Shown: piece after piece, positions 34,746-43,215 of the stretch
Layout: each line of letters opens with the position of its first letter
Numbering within the stretch: the first letter of the stretch is position 1
Source of the DNA: Ardenticatenaceae bacterium
GTDB taxonomy: Bacteria; Chloroflexota; Anaerolineae; Promineifilales; Promineifilaceae
Direction of reading: 5' to 3'
Assembly (NCBI GenBank): GCA_011525915.1
Contig: WYBM01000005.1
Coordinates: 124,001-188,000, forward strand
DNA: 64,000 nt
The notes under the pieces: generated by a model
Told to the model about the DNA's origin: nothing
Database searches by the model: none
Seen by the model: the letters and a program-made list of their open reading frames with translations, nothing else
Made by a program: the position numbers and the translations under genes

Positions 34746-35714
34746 ATGATGAGACAAGGTCTTAAGTTTAGCGGTATCTTTTTACTCATATTACTGGCGG
34801 GGTGCACGGCTTCAGCGATGTCTTCACCGCTGCCTACCCAGGTGGCCACGGCTGTACCACCGGCTTCTACGGCAGATTACACGGGGTCGTCATCTGGCGC
34901 TCTGGCTATGCCACTGCCACCTGACCAGGCTTTGCCCACAGAAACGGCTACCCCCACGGCCGTGCCTGCACCGCCAAACGCCATCATCCAGCCATTTGGC
35001 ACATCAGTTCAGGGGCGGCCGCTGGTAGCTTACCGCTTTAACGATGGCCCCCAGCATATTATCTTTGTTGGCGGCATTCACGGTGGGTACGAGTGGAACA
35101 CTATCACTCTAGCATATGAGGCCATCGACTACTTCTCCACTCACCCAGAAGCCATACCCAAAAATGTAACCCTGCACATCATCCCTTCGGCCAACCCCGA
35201 TGGGCAATATCTGGTCACGCAAAGCAACGGCCGTTTTACACCACCAATCGCTGTCACCGACACTGTCCCTGGACGGTTTAACGCCAATGGCGTCGATTTG
35301 AACCGAAATTGGGATTGTGAATGGGCCGAGGCGGCCGTCTGGCGCGAAAGCCAGGTCAGCGGCGGAACACGGCCGTTTTCTGAAAAGGAAACGGTCGCCC
35401 TACGTGATTATTTACTGGCCCAAACCCCGGCAGTTGTGGTGTTCTGGCACAGCGCCGCCAACGGGGTTTTTGCAGCTGGCTGCCCCACCACTGACCTGCC
35501 TTCGGTGACACTGGCCACCATTTATGGCCAGGCTGCTGGGTATCCGGTGCATCAACGTTTTAGCAGCTACCCCGTCACGGGTGATGCCGGGGATTGGCTG
35601 ACCACTCAGGGCATTCCTTCCTTTACGGTGGAACTTATCAACCATGAATCCACCGACTGGCCCCAAAATATGGCCGGGCTGACCGCATTATTAAATTATT
35701 TTCGAAGTGACTAA
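34746..35714 (+). CDS. Lipoprotein M14-family zinc carboxypeptidase
   Basis: This protein of about 322 residues starts at ATG 34746 (or 34749); an upstream in-frame GTG at 34716 only adds residues before the signal peptide. A signal peptide ends in the lipobox LLAGC, followed by a Thr/Pro-rich stalk. The catalytic domain has the M14 set: H112 and E116 in GIHGGYEWN, GVDLNRNWD for the substrate carboxylate, H235 in FWHSAANG, and general base E296 in FTVELIN. It should be an extracellular metallocarboxypeptidase that trims peptides or peptidoglycan stems. It is the intact counterpart of the dead domain in the gene at 29417 and follows the phosphatase by about 135 bases. Confidence 0.87.
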   Translation: MMRQGLKFSGIFLLILLAGCTASAMSSPLPTQVATAVPPASTADYTGSSSGALAMPLPPDQALPTETATPTAVPAPPNAIIQPFGTSVQGRPLVAYRFNDGPQHIIFVGGIHGGYEWNTITLAYEAIDYFSTHPEAIPKNVTLHIIPSANPDGQYLVTQSNGRFTPPIAVTDTVPGRFNANGVDLNRNWDCEWAEAAVWRESQVSGGTRPFSEKETVALRDYLLAQTPAVVVFWHSAANGVFAAGCPTTDLPSVTLATIYGQAAGYPVHQRFSSYPVTGDAGDWLTTQGIPSFTVELINHESTDWPQNMAGLTALLNYFRSD

Positions 35715-35737
35715 AAACATCTGGGCGATAGCGCCCT

Positions 35738-35950
35738 ATGAGAGTTACAACAACGATGACAAAACGGCAATTAGGTATTTTATTAATCATGATGGGGGTC
35801 ACGGCCGTGGCCGGCTTGCTGGCACTTGATCTCATGCGCGCCGGGCAGCATCAGGGCATTGGCCCGGCCCAAAAGCAGGCCATGCTGGCCGCCGGCGTGG
35901 TCGTTATGCTGGGTCTGACTCTGCTGCCACTTGGGAACCGGCCAGCATGA
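35738..35950 (+). CDS. Small two-helix membrane protein
   Basis: This protein has 70 residues from ATG 35738, or 64 from ATG 35756. It has two hydrophobic helices (LGILLIMMGVTAVAGLLALDL and AMLAAGVVVMLGLTLLPLG) joined by a short polar loop. I know no family for it. Its stop overlaps the start of the glycosyltransferase gene (ATGA), so it belongs to that operon. A short hairpin (GGGCGATAGCGCCC) sits just before its first ATG. Confidence 0.6.
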   Translation: MRVTTTMTKRQLGILLIMMGVTAVAGLLALDLMRAGQHQGIGPAQKQAMLAAGVVVMLGLTLLPLGNRPA

Positions 35951-37656
35951 ATGATGGTTTGCCAATGGCCAGTAAACCGGTAACAGACAGCCGCCTGGAA
36001 AAGGCGGCGCTGGGTGTGGCACGGGTGCTGATTGGGCTGGCACTGCTGGCTTTTGTAGGCTACCTGGTGGTGTACACCATCTATGCTGTGCAATTATTTC
36101 GCTTTCCTTTTGATTATGACCAGGGGGAAGGCTTTGAGCTGATGGACACGGTGCTGTTCAGCCAGGGGGAATGGCCGTACCGGGATAATGATCATTACCC
36201 ATTTTACTCCTCCAATTACCCGCCGCTGTTTCATGTCATCATTGCCCCGCTGGTGCTGGTGTTTGGGCCGCACTACTGGACGGGGCGGCTGGTCTCTTAT
36301 CTGGGCACGCTGATCACCGCTCTGGCGATTGGATATGGTGTCCAGCGGCAAAGCAAACGACCGTGGCTGGCGGCGCTGGCTGGGCTGGCGTTTCTGGCGT
36401 CCAATTACGTTTACCATGTTGGCCCCCTGTTTCGCCAGCACATGTTTATGGTGATGTTTGAGACATTGGCGGTAGTGTGGCTGGCGCTGACTGTGGAGAA
36501 AGAAGAGCATAACGGCCGTACCTACCCCAAACGGCTGTTCATGGTGCTGCTGCTGCTGCTGGCCGCCGGGTACACCAAACAATTGGCTTACGCCACCGTG
36601 GCTGCCGTTTTTATCTTTCTGTTTATTCGTAACCCCAGAAGGGCCATTGTATGGGCCATCCCTTTTGCCGCCGTCACTGGTCTTATCTTTTTGTGGATCA
36701 ATTGGGCCACAGACGGCTACTGGTTTTTAAACACGGTCACGGCCAATCTGAATCCCTTTGTGCCCGGGCAGGCACAGGCGCTCTACCGGCAGTGGTTTAG
36801 CCTGCATAAGGTACTGGTGGTCACGGCCGTACTCTACGTCATTTACCAACTTTACTTTGAACGGCTGTCTGTTTATGCAATCTGGTTTGGGGTAGCGGCG
36901 GTGAACAGCGTTACCGCCGGCAAATGGGGAGCGGGTGAATCCTACTTTGCCACGGCCATAGCCGCCAGCTGCCTTTTGACCGGGCTGGCTTACGGCCGTC
37001 TCCTCAACTGGAGCCAGACCCACGACCCTACACAGCATGTTAACCGCATCATCCGTCAGACATCGTTTACTATACGTAATTACTTGGGACGCTGGCTTTA
37101 CCCGTTGGCCCTGATCACCATTGCGCTGCTCTTTCTCGTTCAGGCTAACCTTGTTTTCCACCTGCCAACACACACACCCGCCTTAGAAACGGTTGCGCGC
37201 ACATTGGGTAAACCCACGGCCGTGTGGATCGCCCCTCAAACTTCCTGTTCTGCGCCCCGTGCCCCAGAGCGCATTCCCTATGTAGACGCCGCTGGCGTCT
37301 CATTGCTTGGTCGCCCACCCAACGCGGCAGACACAGCGGCAGGCAAAGCGATAGCCGCCCAAATTCTCCAGGGTGAAACGGCCGCATTCGGCGAAGATGC
37401 CGGATTTAATTTTTATGCCGGGCGCGATGTGGTCACCAACCCCACCCAGCTCCTTAACCTATACCATAACAACGAAGTTGACCTGACGGAAATGGTGGCC
37501 ATGCTCAACCAACAAGCCTTCGACACCATCGTGTTACGGGCGCAGTTTTACCCGCCGCCGGTTTTAGAAATGATCGGCCAGCGCTATGAAACACAAGCGC
37601 TTATTCAAATGAACGGCTTTGTCTACTGCATTATGCGCCCGCGGGAGGAACCATGA
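35947..37656 (+). CDS. GT-C type integral membrane glycosyltransferase (PMT/ArnT-like)
   Basis: This 569-residue protein has about ten or more membrane helices. The first loop after helix 1 carries acidic residues (FPFDYDQGEGFELMDTVLF, then GEWPYRDN), the expected position of the catalytic acid in GT-C enzymes that use lipid-linked sugars. A C-terminal extracytoplasmic domain (about 400-569) follows the last helix. Such proteins transfer sugars to surface polymers or proteins; the substrate cannot be read from the sequence. It overlaps the preceding small membrane gene by four bases and the following zinc-ribbon gene by four bases. Confidence 0.75.
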   Translation: MNDGLPMASKPVTDSRLEKAALGVARVLIGLALLAFVGYLVVYTIYAVQLFRFPFDYDQGEGFELMDTVLFSQGEWPYRDNDHYPFYSSNYPPLFHVIIAPLVLVFGPHYWTGRLVSYLGTLITALAIGYGVQRQSKRPWLAALAGLAFLASNYVYHVGPLFRQHMFMVMFETLAVVWLALTVEKEEHNGRTYPKRLFMVLLLLLAAGYTKQLAYATVAAVFIFLFIRNPRRAIVWAIPFAAVTGLIFLWINWATDGYWFLNTVTANLNPFVPGQAQALYRQWFSLHKVLVVTAVLYVIYQLYFERLSVYAIWFGVAAVNSVTAGKWGAGESYFATAIAASCLLTGLAYGRLLNWSQTHDPTQHVNRIIRQTSFTIRNYLGRWLYPLALITIALLFLVQANLVFHLPTHTPALETVARTLGKPTAVWIAPQTSCSAPRAPERIPYVDAAGVSLLGRPPNAADTAAGKAIAAQILQGETAAFGEDAGFNFYAGRDVVTNPTQLLNLYHNNEVDLTEMVAMLNQQAFDTIVLRAQFYPPPVLEMIGQRYETQALIQMNGFVYCIMRPREEP

Positions 37657-38189
37657 GCAACGAAATCCTGACAGAAATTGCCTGCCCCAACTGCCTGAAT
37701 CCTATTGACGTGCGGCAGCACGGCCATCATGTAACCTGTGACGCCTGCCAGAGCCAGTTTATTCTGGAAGGGCGCATCTGCCCCACCTGCAACGCCTACC
37801 ATCGGCAGGAGCAGGCGTTTTGCAGTGAATGTGGCCAGGCACTGACCCGTGTTTGCCAAAAGTGCCACACCGTTAACTGGGCTGGCGACGAATACTGCCA
37901 GCAATGCGGCGCGGCCATGGACATTTTCCAACTGCTGCAAAAGAGCTACGCTCAGACCACGGCCGACCGGCTGCAAGCCCAAATGGAGTCATCGAAAGAG
38001 ATAAAAGAAGCAGAACGGCAGGCCTCAGAAAAACGCATGGCCAAAATGATGGCTGAGGAAGCGGCGCGTCAACAAGAACTGGCCCGCCGCCGTGCCATTC
38101 AGCGCCGAAAAGATCGGCTGCTTTTCCAACTGCTGGGCCTTGTGGTCTTACTTGTTATTATGGTTATCCTGGTGGTAGCATTTTTTTGA
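37653..38189 (+). CDS. Zinc-ribbon, coiled-coil, tail-anchored membrane protein
   Basis: This 178-residue protein starts at ATG 37653, overlapping the upstream stop, with GGGAGGAA as ribosome binding site. It carries several CxxC pairs (CPNC, CDAC, CPTC, CSEC, CQKC, CQQC), forming two or three zinc ribbons in the first 90 residues. A charged Glu/Ala/Arg/Lys coiled coil (about 105-155) and a single C-terminal membrane helix (LLFQLLGLVVLLVIMVILVV) follow. It probably sits at the membrane with the ribbons in the cytoplasm. Function is unknown. Confidence 0.72.
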   Translation: MSNEILTEIACPNCLNPIDVRQHGHHVTCDACQSQFILEGRICPTCNAYHRQEQAFCSECGQALTRVCQKCHTVNWAGDEYCQQCGAAMDIFQLLQKSYAQTTADRLQAQMESSKEIKEAERQASEKRMAKMMAEEAARQQELARRRAIQRRKDRLLFQLLGLVVLLVIMVILVVAFF

Positions 38190-38263
38190 GGTTAGCCATG
38201 GGTGGTTGATTAAGCGTTGGCGACAGTAACTCTCTAACTTTTGATCTCCCATGTTCTTTTTTT

Positions 38264-39001
38264 ATGATTAACCAGTACAAAATTGACCTCCCTGCTTTTG
38301 CCGGCCCGCTGGACCTGCTGCTGCACCTGATCGAGCGCAATGAGCTGGACATCACGGCCATTTCGTTGGTGCAGGTGACAGCACAATACTTGGCGCAAAT
38401 TGAGCAGATGAGGGAAAGCCGCATGGAGCAGCTGATTGATTTTCTGGTAATAGCGGCGCGGCTGGTACAGATAAAGAGCCGCGCCCTGCTGCCGCAGTCG
38501 CCGGTGAGCATTGCTGGGGAAGAAGAGGAAGAAGACCCGGCGGCAGCGCTGGTGCGCCAGCTGCAGGCCTACAAACGGTTTAAAGAAGCAGCAGAATGGC
38601 TAAAAACACGAGAGGCGCAGGGGTGGCGAACCTATTTGCGCGTAGCGCCACCGCCTAAACTAGAAAGCCGGTTAGACCTGAGCGGGGTGACGGTAAGTAC
38701 CCTATTCACGGCCGTACATGCGGCTCTGGCCCGCGTGGAAAGCCGCGAAGAAAGTGTGTCTCTCATCCAGCCACGCCGTGTCACCATTGAAGGGCAGATC
38801 GCCCGCCTGCGCAGCAAAGCCAGCCTGGGGCAGCCATTTCAGTTTCGAGATTTGCTGGCGGCTGTGACCAACCGGGTGGAAATATCGGTGACATTATTGG
38901 CAGTTTTAGAATTGATCAAGCGTCAGGAGATAGTTGCTTATCAATCAGAGATGTTTGGGCCCATTGAAATTCGGGCAAATACGGCCGCGAACGAGCCCTA
39001 A
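38264..39001 (+). CDS. scpA: Segregation and condensation protein A
   Basis: This 245-residue protein is the kleisin subunit of the SMC-ScpAB chromosome condensation complex. The N-terminal signature IDLPAFAGPLDLLLHLIERN is followed by VTAQYLAQIEQM and an interaction helix region LVIAARLVQIKSRALLP. The C-terminal winged-helix part (RDLLAAVTNRVEISVTLLAV, LELIKRQEI) binds the SMC head. Length is normal. scpB is not in the window. The gene ends convergently with the histidine kinase gene, with a hairpin repeat between. Confidence 0.92.
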   Translation: MINQYKIDLPAFAGPLDLLLHLIERNELDITAISLVQVTAQYLAQIEQMRESRMEQLIDFLVIAARLVQIKSRALLPQSPVSIAGEEEEEDPAAALVRQLQAYKRFKEAAEWLKTREAQGWRTYLRVAPPPKLESRLDLSGVTVSTLFTAVHAALARVESREESVSLIQPRRVTIEGQIARLRSKASLGQPFQFRDLLAAVTNRVEISVTLLAVLELIKRQEIVAYQSEMFGPIEIRANTAANEP

Positions 39002-39005
39002 GGGT

Positions 39006-39137
39006 TTGCTCAAAAATAACTTTGGGCTTTTACCAGGTAATCAGTCATCAGTCATCAGTAATCAGTCCAGAGGAACACTCAACTGAACAGGGATAACTGA
39101 ACACTGATGACTTCAAAATACCAAGTTAATTGTAAAT
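39006..39137. repeat. Intergenic hairpin repeat, copy A, flanked by 12-bp direct repeats
   Basis: This segment contains a run of CAGTCATCAGT/CAGTAATCAGT units. CAGTCATCAGT (39042-39052) can pair with the ACTGATGACT at 39103-39112, giving a stem across both converging gene ends. The 12-mer GAGCCCTAAGGG flanks the segment at 38993-39004 and 39138-39149, as a target-site duplication would. It may act as a bidirectional terminator. It resembles copies at 51127, 53618 and 56366. Confidence 0.6.
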
Positions 39138-39142
39138 GAGCC

Positions 39143-41281
39143 CTAAGGGGCAGGGGCCTCAACCGGAGCAGCGGGCAGCGTAAATTGAATGTTTGTGCCA
39201 TTGTCATCACTGTGGGCCAGCCAGATAAAACCGTGGTGCGCTTCCACCACCATCTTGCAAAAATACAACCCCAGGCCGCTGCCTCGCTCTTTTTGCGAGC
39301 CGCGCGAAAACTTCTGAAACAGGTGAGCCTGCATCTCCGCTGGAACACCTGGCCCCGTATCACGTACACCAATACAGAACATGCGCTCATCCACGGTTAA
39401 CTGTCCTGTGATGCTTACCTGTCCGCCGGTAGGGGTAAATTTCACAGCGTTTTCCACCAGGTTTTGTAATACACGCTCTATCAGGCTTTTATCAGCAAAC
39501 AAAGGGGGCAGCGAACGGGCTACGTTGCAAACCAGGCTAATGCCTTTTTCGCGGGTCAGTGGCAGCTGCACGTCTAATATGCCGGCTACCATGTCAGCCA
39601 GAACAATAGGCTGAATGTTAAGGGACAAATGGCCGCTTTCCAGACGGCTTAATTCCAAGATCGCTTCTACTAATCCCAATAATTTTTGCGTGCCCCCATA
39701 AGCCCGGTCAATGGCCTGCCTTCGACGCACGGCCGTTTCTTGGGGTGTCTGTTCTAACATTTGCAGCACTTCCAGCGAGAGGGCAATGGCCGTCAGCGGG
39801 CCGCGTAAATCATGCACCATCGTATGGGTGAGATCTGCCCGCATTTTTTCCACCGCATGTTCTTGGGTAACATCCCGTAAGAGTATTAGGCGGCCTATGC
39901 TTTGCCCCTCAATCATCACCGGTAGATTTCGCCAGCTAAGTATACGCGGCGGGATCTCAAATTCCCCGGCGCCTCCTTCCTGGTTGCCCAGGTTCACACG
40001 GGTCGTCTCAGCTTCCAGGATGATGGCCGCCTGAGGGGCATACGGTTGCAACAAGCGCGTCATTTCTTGAACAGTGTGGCCTGCCCAGGTTTCTGAACTT
40101 CCGTTCAGGTGTAAATAGGCAATCCCAGGGGCGTTCATCAGCATGATACGGCCGTCTGTACTTACGAGGATAATGCCATCCTTGTTGGACTGAATGAGCG
40201 CGTGAAAACGGCCGTGTTCCTCGCGAATAGCCTGAAAAAGTCGGGCGTTTTCAATAGCGATGGCGGCATGTTGGGCAATACCCTGACACAACGCTCTCTC
40301 ACTATCGGTAAATGTGCGGCGATGGCGGCTTTCCCACAATTCGGCATAAGCCACCGTGTCCCCACCCATTTTCAGCGGAATGATCAGAGCTGTCTGGGCA
40401 CCATACTGCTGCATGTGGGCTCGTCTCATATCCGTCAAATCCGGATCATCCACTTGTCTGATAGACAACACGCCTTTTTCTAACAAGGCAATCTCGGCTG
40501 GAAATTTTTTAGGCAGATAATACGTAACACCTAAATCGGACACCCGCTCTGCAGGTGCAGCCTCCTCACCGATGTATTCGGCCAATATGGTGGAGGTGCC
40601 CGTCTCTTTTTCATAACTACAAATGTAGGCACTGGTCACGCCAACAGTCCGGCACATTTGCTCGGCAATGCGGTTTAAGACAACAGGTAGTTCCAAAGAG
40701 TAAGAGATGGTGGAAACGGCCTCTTGTAAAGCCGTCTGGGCCGCCAGCCGCCGCTGCGATTGGGTATAGAGTTCAGCGTTAGCCAAAGCCAGAGCAATGA
40801 CCTCGGCCATGGACTCAGCTAATAAGACATCATCAGAACTGAAGGGGGCGTCATTTTCCACATTAAAAACACCCAGCCGCTGCCGGCCACGGGAGATGAG
40901 GATAGAAAGGGTACTATACAACTTTTGATACGTAGGCCCTTCATCGGAATCACCAAGCAAATCTGTAATATGCTGTGTATCACCAGTGCGAAACGTACGG
41001 CCGTGAATGCCCACGTCCGTCAACAAGTTGCCAATGGCGGCCCGTACGACCATCATCCCCTGGGCATTGGGCGTCAGGATGGCCGCCGACGACCAACCCG
41101 TGAGTTCCGCTACCTTTTCCACCGCTAGATAAGCCACATTTTCCGGCTCTAAGGACTCGCCAATAGCCCGCAAGAGCTTAAAGGTGATGATCTGCTGGTT
41201 GACCTGGGGCGAAGAAGTAAGCATGGTCATGATGAATGAGTCAACAACTGGGGCCCCGGTATTGATAGTTGGTACGTCCAT
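39143..41281 (-). CDS. GAF-GAF-PAS sensor histidine kinase
   Basis: This 712-residue soluble protein has two GAF domains (about 35-165 and 190-345) and a PAS-like domain (about 350-470). The phosphoacceptor helix has MVHDLRGPLTAIALSLEVL, and the ATPase domain has LVENAVKFTPTGG, DTGPGVP and GSGLGL. All catalytic boxes are intact. There is no membrane segment and no receiver domain, so a separate response regulator is needed; none is adjacent. GAF domains commonly sense cyclic nucleotides, haem or redox signals, but no specific ligand motif is clear. Its start region is repeated three times upstream. Confidence 0.9.
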   Translation of the reverse strand: MDVPTINTGAPVVDSFIMTMLTSSPQVNQQIITFKLLRAIGESLEPENVAYLAVEKVAELTGWSSAAILTPNAQGMMVVRAAIGNLLTDVGIHGRTFRTGDTQHITDLLGDSDEGPTYQKLYSTLSILISRGRQRLGVFNVENDAPFSSDDVLLAESMAEVIALALANAELYTQSQRRLAAQTALQEAVSTISYSLELPVVLNRIAEQMCRTVGVTSAYICSYEKETGTSTILAEYIGEEAAPAERVSDLGVTYYLPKKFPAEIALLEKGVLSIRQVDDPDLTDMRRAHMQQYGAQTALIIPLKMGGDTVAYAELWESRHRRTFTDSERALCQGIAQHAAIAIENARLFQAIREEHGRFHALIQSNKDGIILVSTDGRIMLMNAPGIAYLHLNGSSETWAGHTVQEMTRLLQPYAPQAAIILEAETTRVNLGNQEGGAGEFEIPPRILSWRNLPVMIEGQSIGRLILLRDVTQEHAVEKMRADLTHTMVHDLRGPLTAIALSLEVLQMLEQTPQETAVRRRQAIDRAYGGTQKLLGLVEAILELSRLESGHLSLNIQPIVLADMVAGILDVQLPLTREKGISLVCNVARSLPPLFADKSLIERVLQNLVENAVKFTPTGGQVSITGQLTVDERMFCIGVRDTGPGVPAEMQAHLFQKFSRGSQKERGSGLGLYFCKMVVEAHHGFIWLAHSDDNGTNIQFTLPAAPVEAPAP

Positions 41282-41329
41282 AGGCTAAAATGCGTCCATA
41301 GGCTAAAATGCGTCCATAGGCTAAAAACG
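41276..41329. repeat. 18-bp triplication over the histidine kinase start codon
   Basis: Three consecutive 18-base copies lie at 41276-41293, 41294-41311 and 41312-41329 (the last diverges at its end). In the histidine kinase direction each copy contains TATGGACG. The two upstream copies encode the four-codon peptide MDAF followed by TAG, and the innermost copy supplies the real start ATG GAC. This creates two short upstream reading frames that end a few bases before the next ATG. Confidence 0.8.
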
Positions 41330-41506
41330 TTATCATAATTTACAACTTCTGGTAAGTTGATAACAGGTACCTGGAGTGGGTAATAGGTACAAGTCGGGTT
41401 AAATCCAGTACTAACAGGTCATACCTCAAGAAGTACAGCTATGCAGACCTGACAGGCTCCTTCCATAAAACTGCCAGATTTCGAGGGCTAAAGGCTTAAG
41501 TTCCTC
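41330..41506. other. Intergenic region upstream of the histidine kinase
   Basis: This stretch holds the presumed promoter region of the histidine kinase and the 3' flank of the gene at 41507. It has short repeats of AGGTAC/GGTACC type and an imperfect inverted pair AACAGGTC / GACCTGAC. I see no open frame of note. Confidence 0.4.
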
Positions 41507-41980
41507 TTATTGGGGCTCTTCAGCAATGTGAATCCGTTCGCACATATCTAACAGCAAATTATAAGTGCTGTTATGGCTGACGTAGACAAAACCACCACAC
41601 ATTTTACAGGTAGCCTGATATTCCAGGTCAGAACCAGATACCCGTTCCCATTCACTCAGTGTATGCCCATGAATACTGGCCCCAGCCTCTGCCTGGCGCA
41701 TGTGCAGTTCCAGGTTTTCTTGCATCTCCATCTGGGCCGCGGCGTAATAGCCTTCAGAAGCCTCAATGATCGAGCGCACGGCCGCAGCCTGCACCAGTCG
41801 TTCCGGCACGTTAATGGGTAGGTCTTCCACTTTATGTAACAGGTGGTTAAGCGCTATACCGATCTCCACCCGGGTGGCTTTGTCATAACGGGCAATCAAG
41901 GTGCCGTCTTCCAACAAACCAATAAGGTATTTGATGGCGGTTTTTAAGTGGGCCAACTCCACATCTGCGGATTTACTCAT
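41507..41980 (-). CDS. Hypothetical protein with Cys-pair motifs
   Basis: This 157-residue cytoplasmic protein has a helical N-terminal two thirds. The C-terminal part contains CKMCGG and a later lone Cys (LLDMCERIHI), which might form a small metal site. No known family is recognised. It lies alone between the histidine kinase and the J-domain gene, in the same direction as both. Confidence 0.6.
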   Translation of the reverse strand: MSKSADVELAHLKTAIKYLIGLLEDGTLIARYDKATRVEIGIALNHLLHKVEDLPINVPERLVQAAAVRSIIEASEGYYAAAQMEMQENLELHMRQAEAGASIHGHTLSEWERVSGSDLEYQATCKMCGGFVYVSHNSTYNLLLDMCERIHIAEEPQ

Positions 41981-42326
41981 GACATCTTCTCCTCATCACA
42001 CGAGCATTGCATAGCATAGATCCCTTTTCCAATAGCCTGGTAAACTGCGTCATCCTCAAACTGATTGGCATGGAGTGACAATATGTGAAAATGATTTCTG
42101 CCAATTTGTACCAGGTACCCATCACCGACCAGTAAAACCGGCTAGCGATGACTGCTGCCTCAACAGCTAACTTAGGAAGAAATGCTTGCTATCCATCTGT
42201 CGCCACATTACAAGCCAGATTTGGTCTACAAAGGGCATTTTACAACTGGAACGAAGTAAAAAACAAGCGTTACCCATGTCACCCATCGTCTATCATCTGT
42301 AAACCGATAGGCACCCCCGACACAGG
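41981..42326. other. Gene-free stretch
   Basis: This stretch of about 345 bases contains the upstream region of the gene at 41507 and the 3' flank of the J-domain gene. A plus-strand frame from 42148 crosses into the J-domain gene but shows no protein-like composition. A small palindrome, GTACCAGGTAC, lies near 42109-42119. Nothing else stands out. Confidence 0.5.
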
Positions 42327-43148
42327 TTACTGGAGGTTTTCAAACTGCACCCGAATCATTTCGCGCTCAACTTCTTTACGCGCAATTTTGCGTTGGGCTT
42401 CAGCCGCCATTTCAGCCAGCAGGTCACGGCCGTCACGCCGGGCAAAACGCGCTTCCAATGCCAGCTCTACCATCGGGCGATGGTGGAAATTTTGCAGCGC
42501 ATCCTGCACCTGGAACAAACGCCGGCGGTGGCGTTCTAATTCATCCTCTAACACTTGCACCATAGCCATCTCTGTTTGTGGCCGCGGCTCAGGCTTTGGT
42601 GTTTGAGGGATGGTCATGGCTTCTGTCACAAACGCATCCTTTTCTTCAGCCAGTGCCACCAGCTCTACCAGGCTGCCCGCTTTGTAAGCATCGTTGACGG
42701 CCGTCATCTTCGCTGTACGGCGGGCGCGATCGGCTTCGTTTACGGCCAGGTCAGGGTGATAACGGCGAGCCAGTTCACGGTATACCTTTTTAAGCCGCGC
42801 TGCCGTCAGCGGCGGCGGCTTGGCGGAAGGCGCTTTTGGGGATGGCCGACGGGGAGCATTCCACTTCTCATCAAACTGATCTTCTACCGCACGGTAACCT
42901 TCACCAAAAGTTTTTTCCACGCGCCGAATTTTGATCTGCTGCAGATAATCATTGACTTCTGCTTCCAATTGCACCAGATGCTCCAGCAAGTAGCCCACAC
43001 TGATCTCAAACTCCAATTCAAAAGCGCGCAGGTCTTCTTCACGCTGCAGCAGGTCGTTCTCGGCGTCACGAATCTGGCGCTGTATCTGGTTAATTTCAGC
43101 GCGCAGCCGGGCTATTTGTTCGGATGGTGATTCGGTTTGCCTGGACAT
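42327..43148 (-). CDS. J-domain protein with N-terminal coiled coil
   Basis: This 273-residue protein has a coiled-coil N-terminus (about 8-75), then a J domain (about 115-165) with YRELARRYHPDLA containing the HPD triad that stimulates DnaK ATPase activity. A charged helical C-terminus follows (about 190-273). It lacks the Gly/Phe and zinc regions of DnaJ, so it is a type III J protein and probably targets DnaK to a specific client. No DnaK gene is nearby. Confidence 0.8.
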   Translation of the reverse strand: MSRQTESPSEQIARLRAEINQIQRQIRDAENDLLQREEDLRAFELEFEISVGYLLEHLVQLEAEVNDYLQQIKIRRVEKTFGEGYRAVEDQFDEKWNAPRRPSPKAPSAKPPPLTAARLKKVYRELARRYHPDLAVNEADRARRTAKMTAVNDAYKAGSLVELVALAEEKDAFVTEAMTIPQTPKPEPRPQTEMAMVQVLEDELERHRRRLFQVQDALQNFHHRPMVELALEARFARRDGRDLLAEMAAEAQRKIARKEVEREMIRVQFENLQ

Positions 43149-43215
43149 AGCTAAAGTTTACTCGCGGGGCCTGACACCCGTGCTAAAGGTTTCGTGAAAA
43201 GTCCGGGCGTTCTGC

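Noticed and set aside
42148-42606. Plus-strand open frame reaching into the J-domain gene
   Set aside because: Its Ser/Arg-rich second half is the antisense of the J-domain protein; no start signal or family match.
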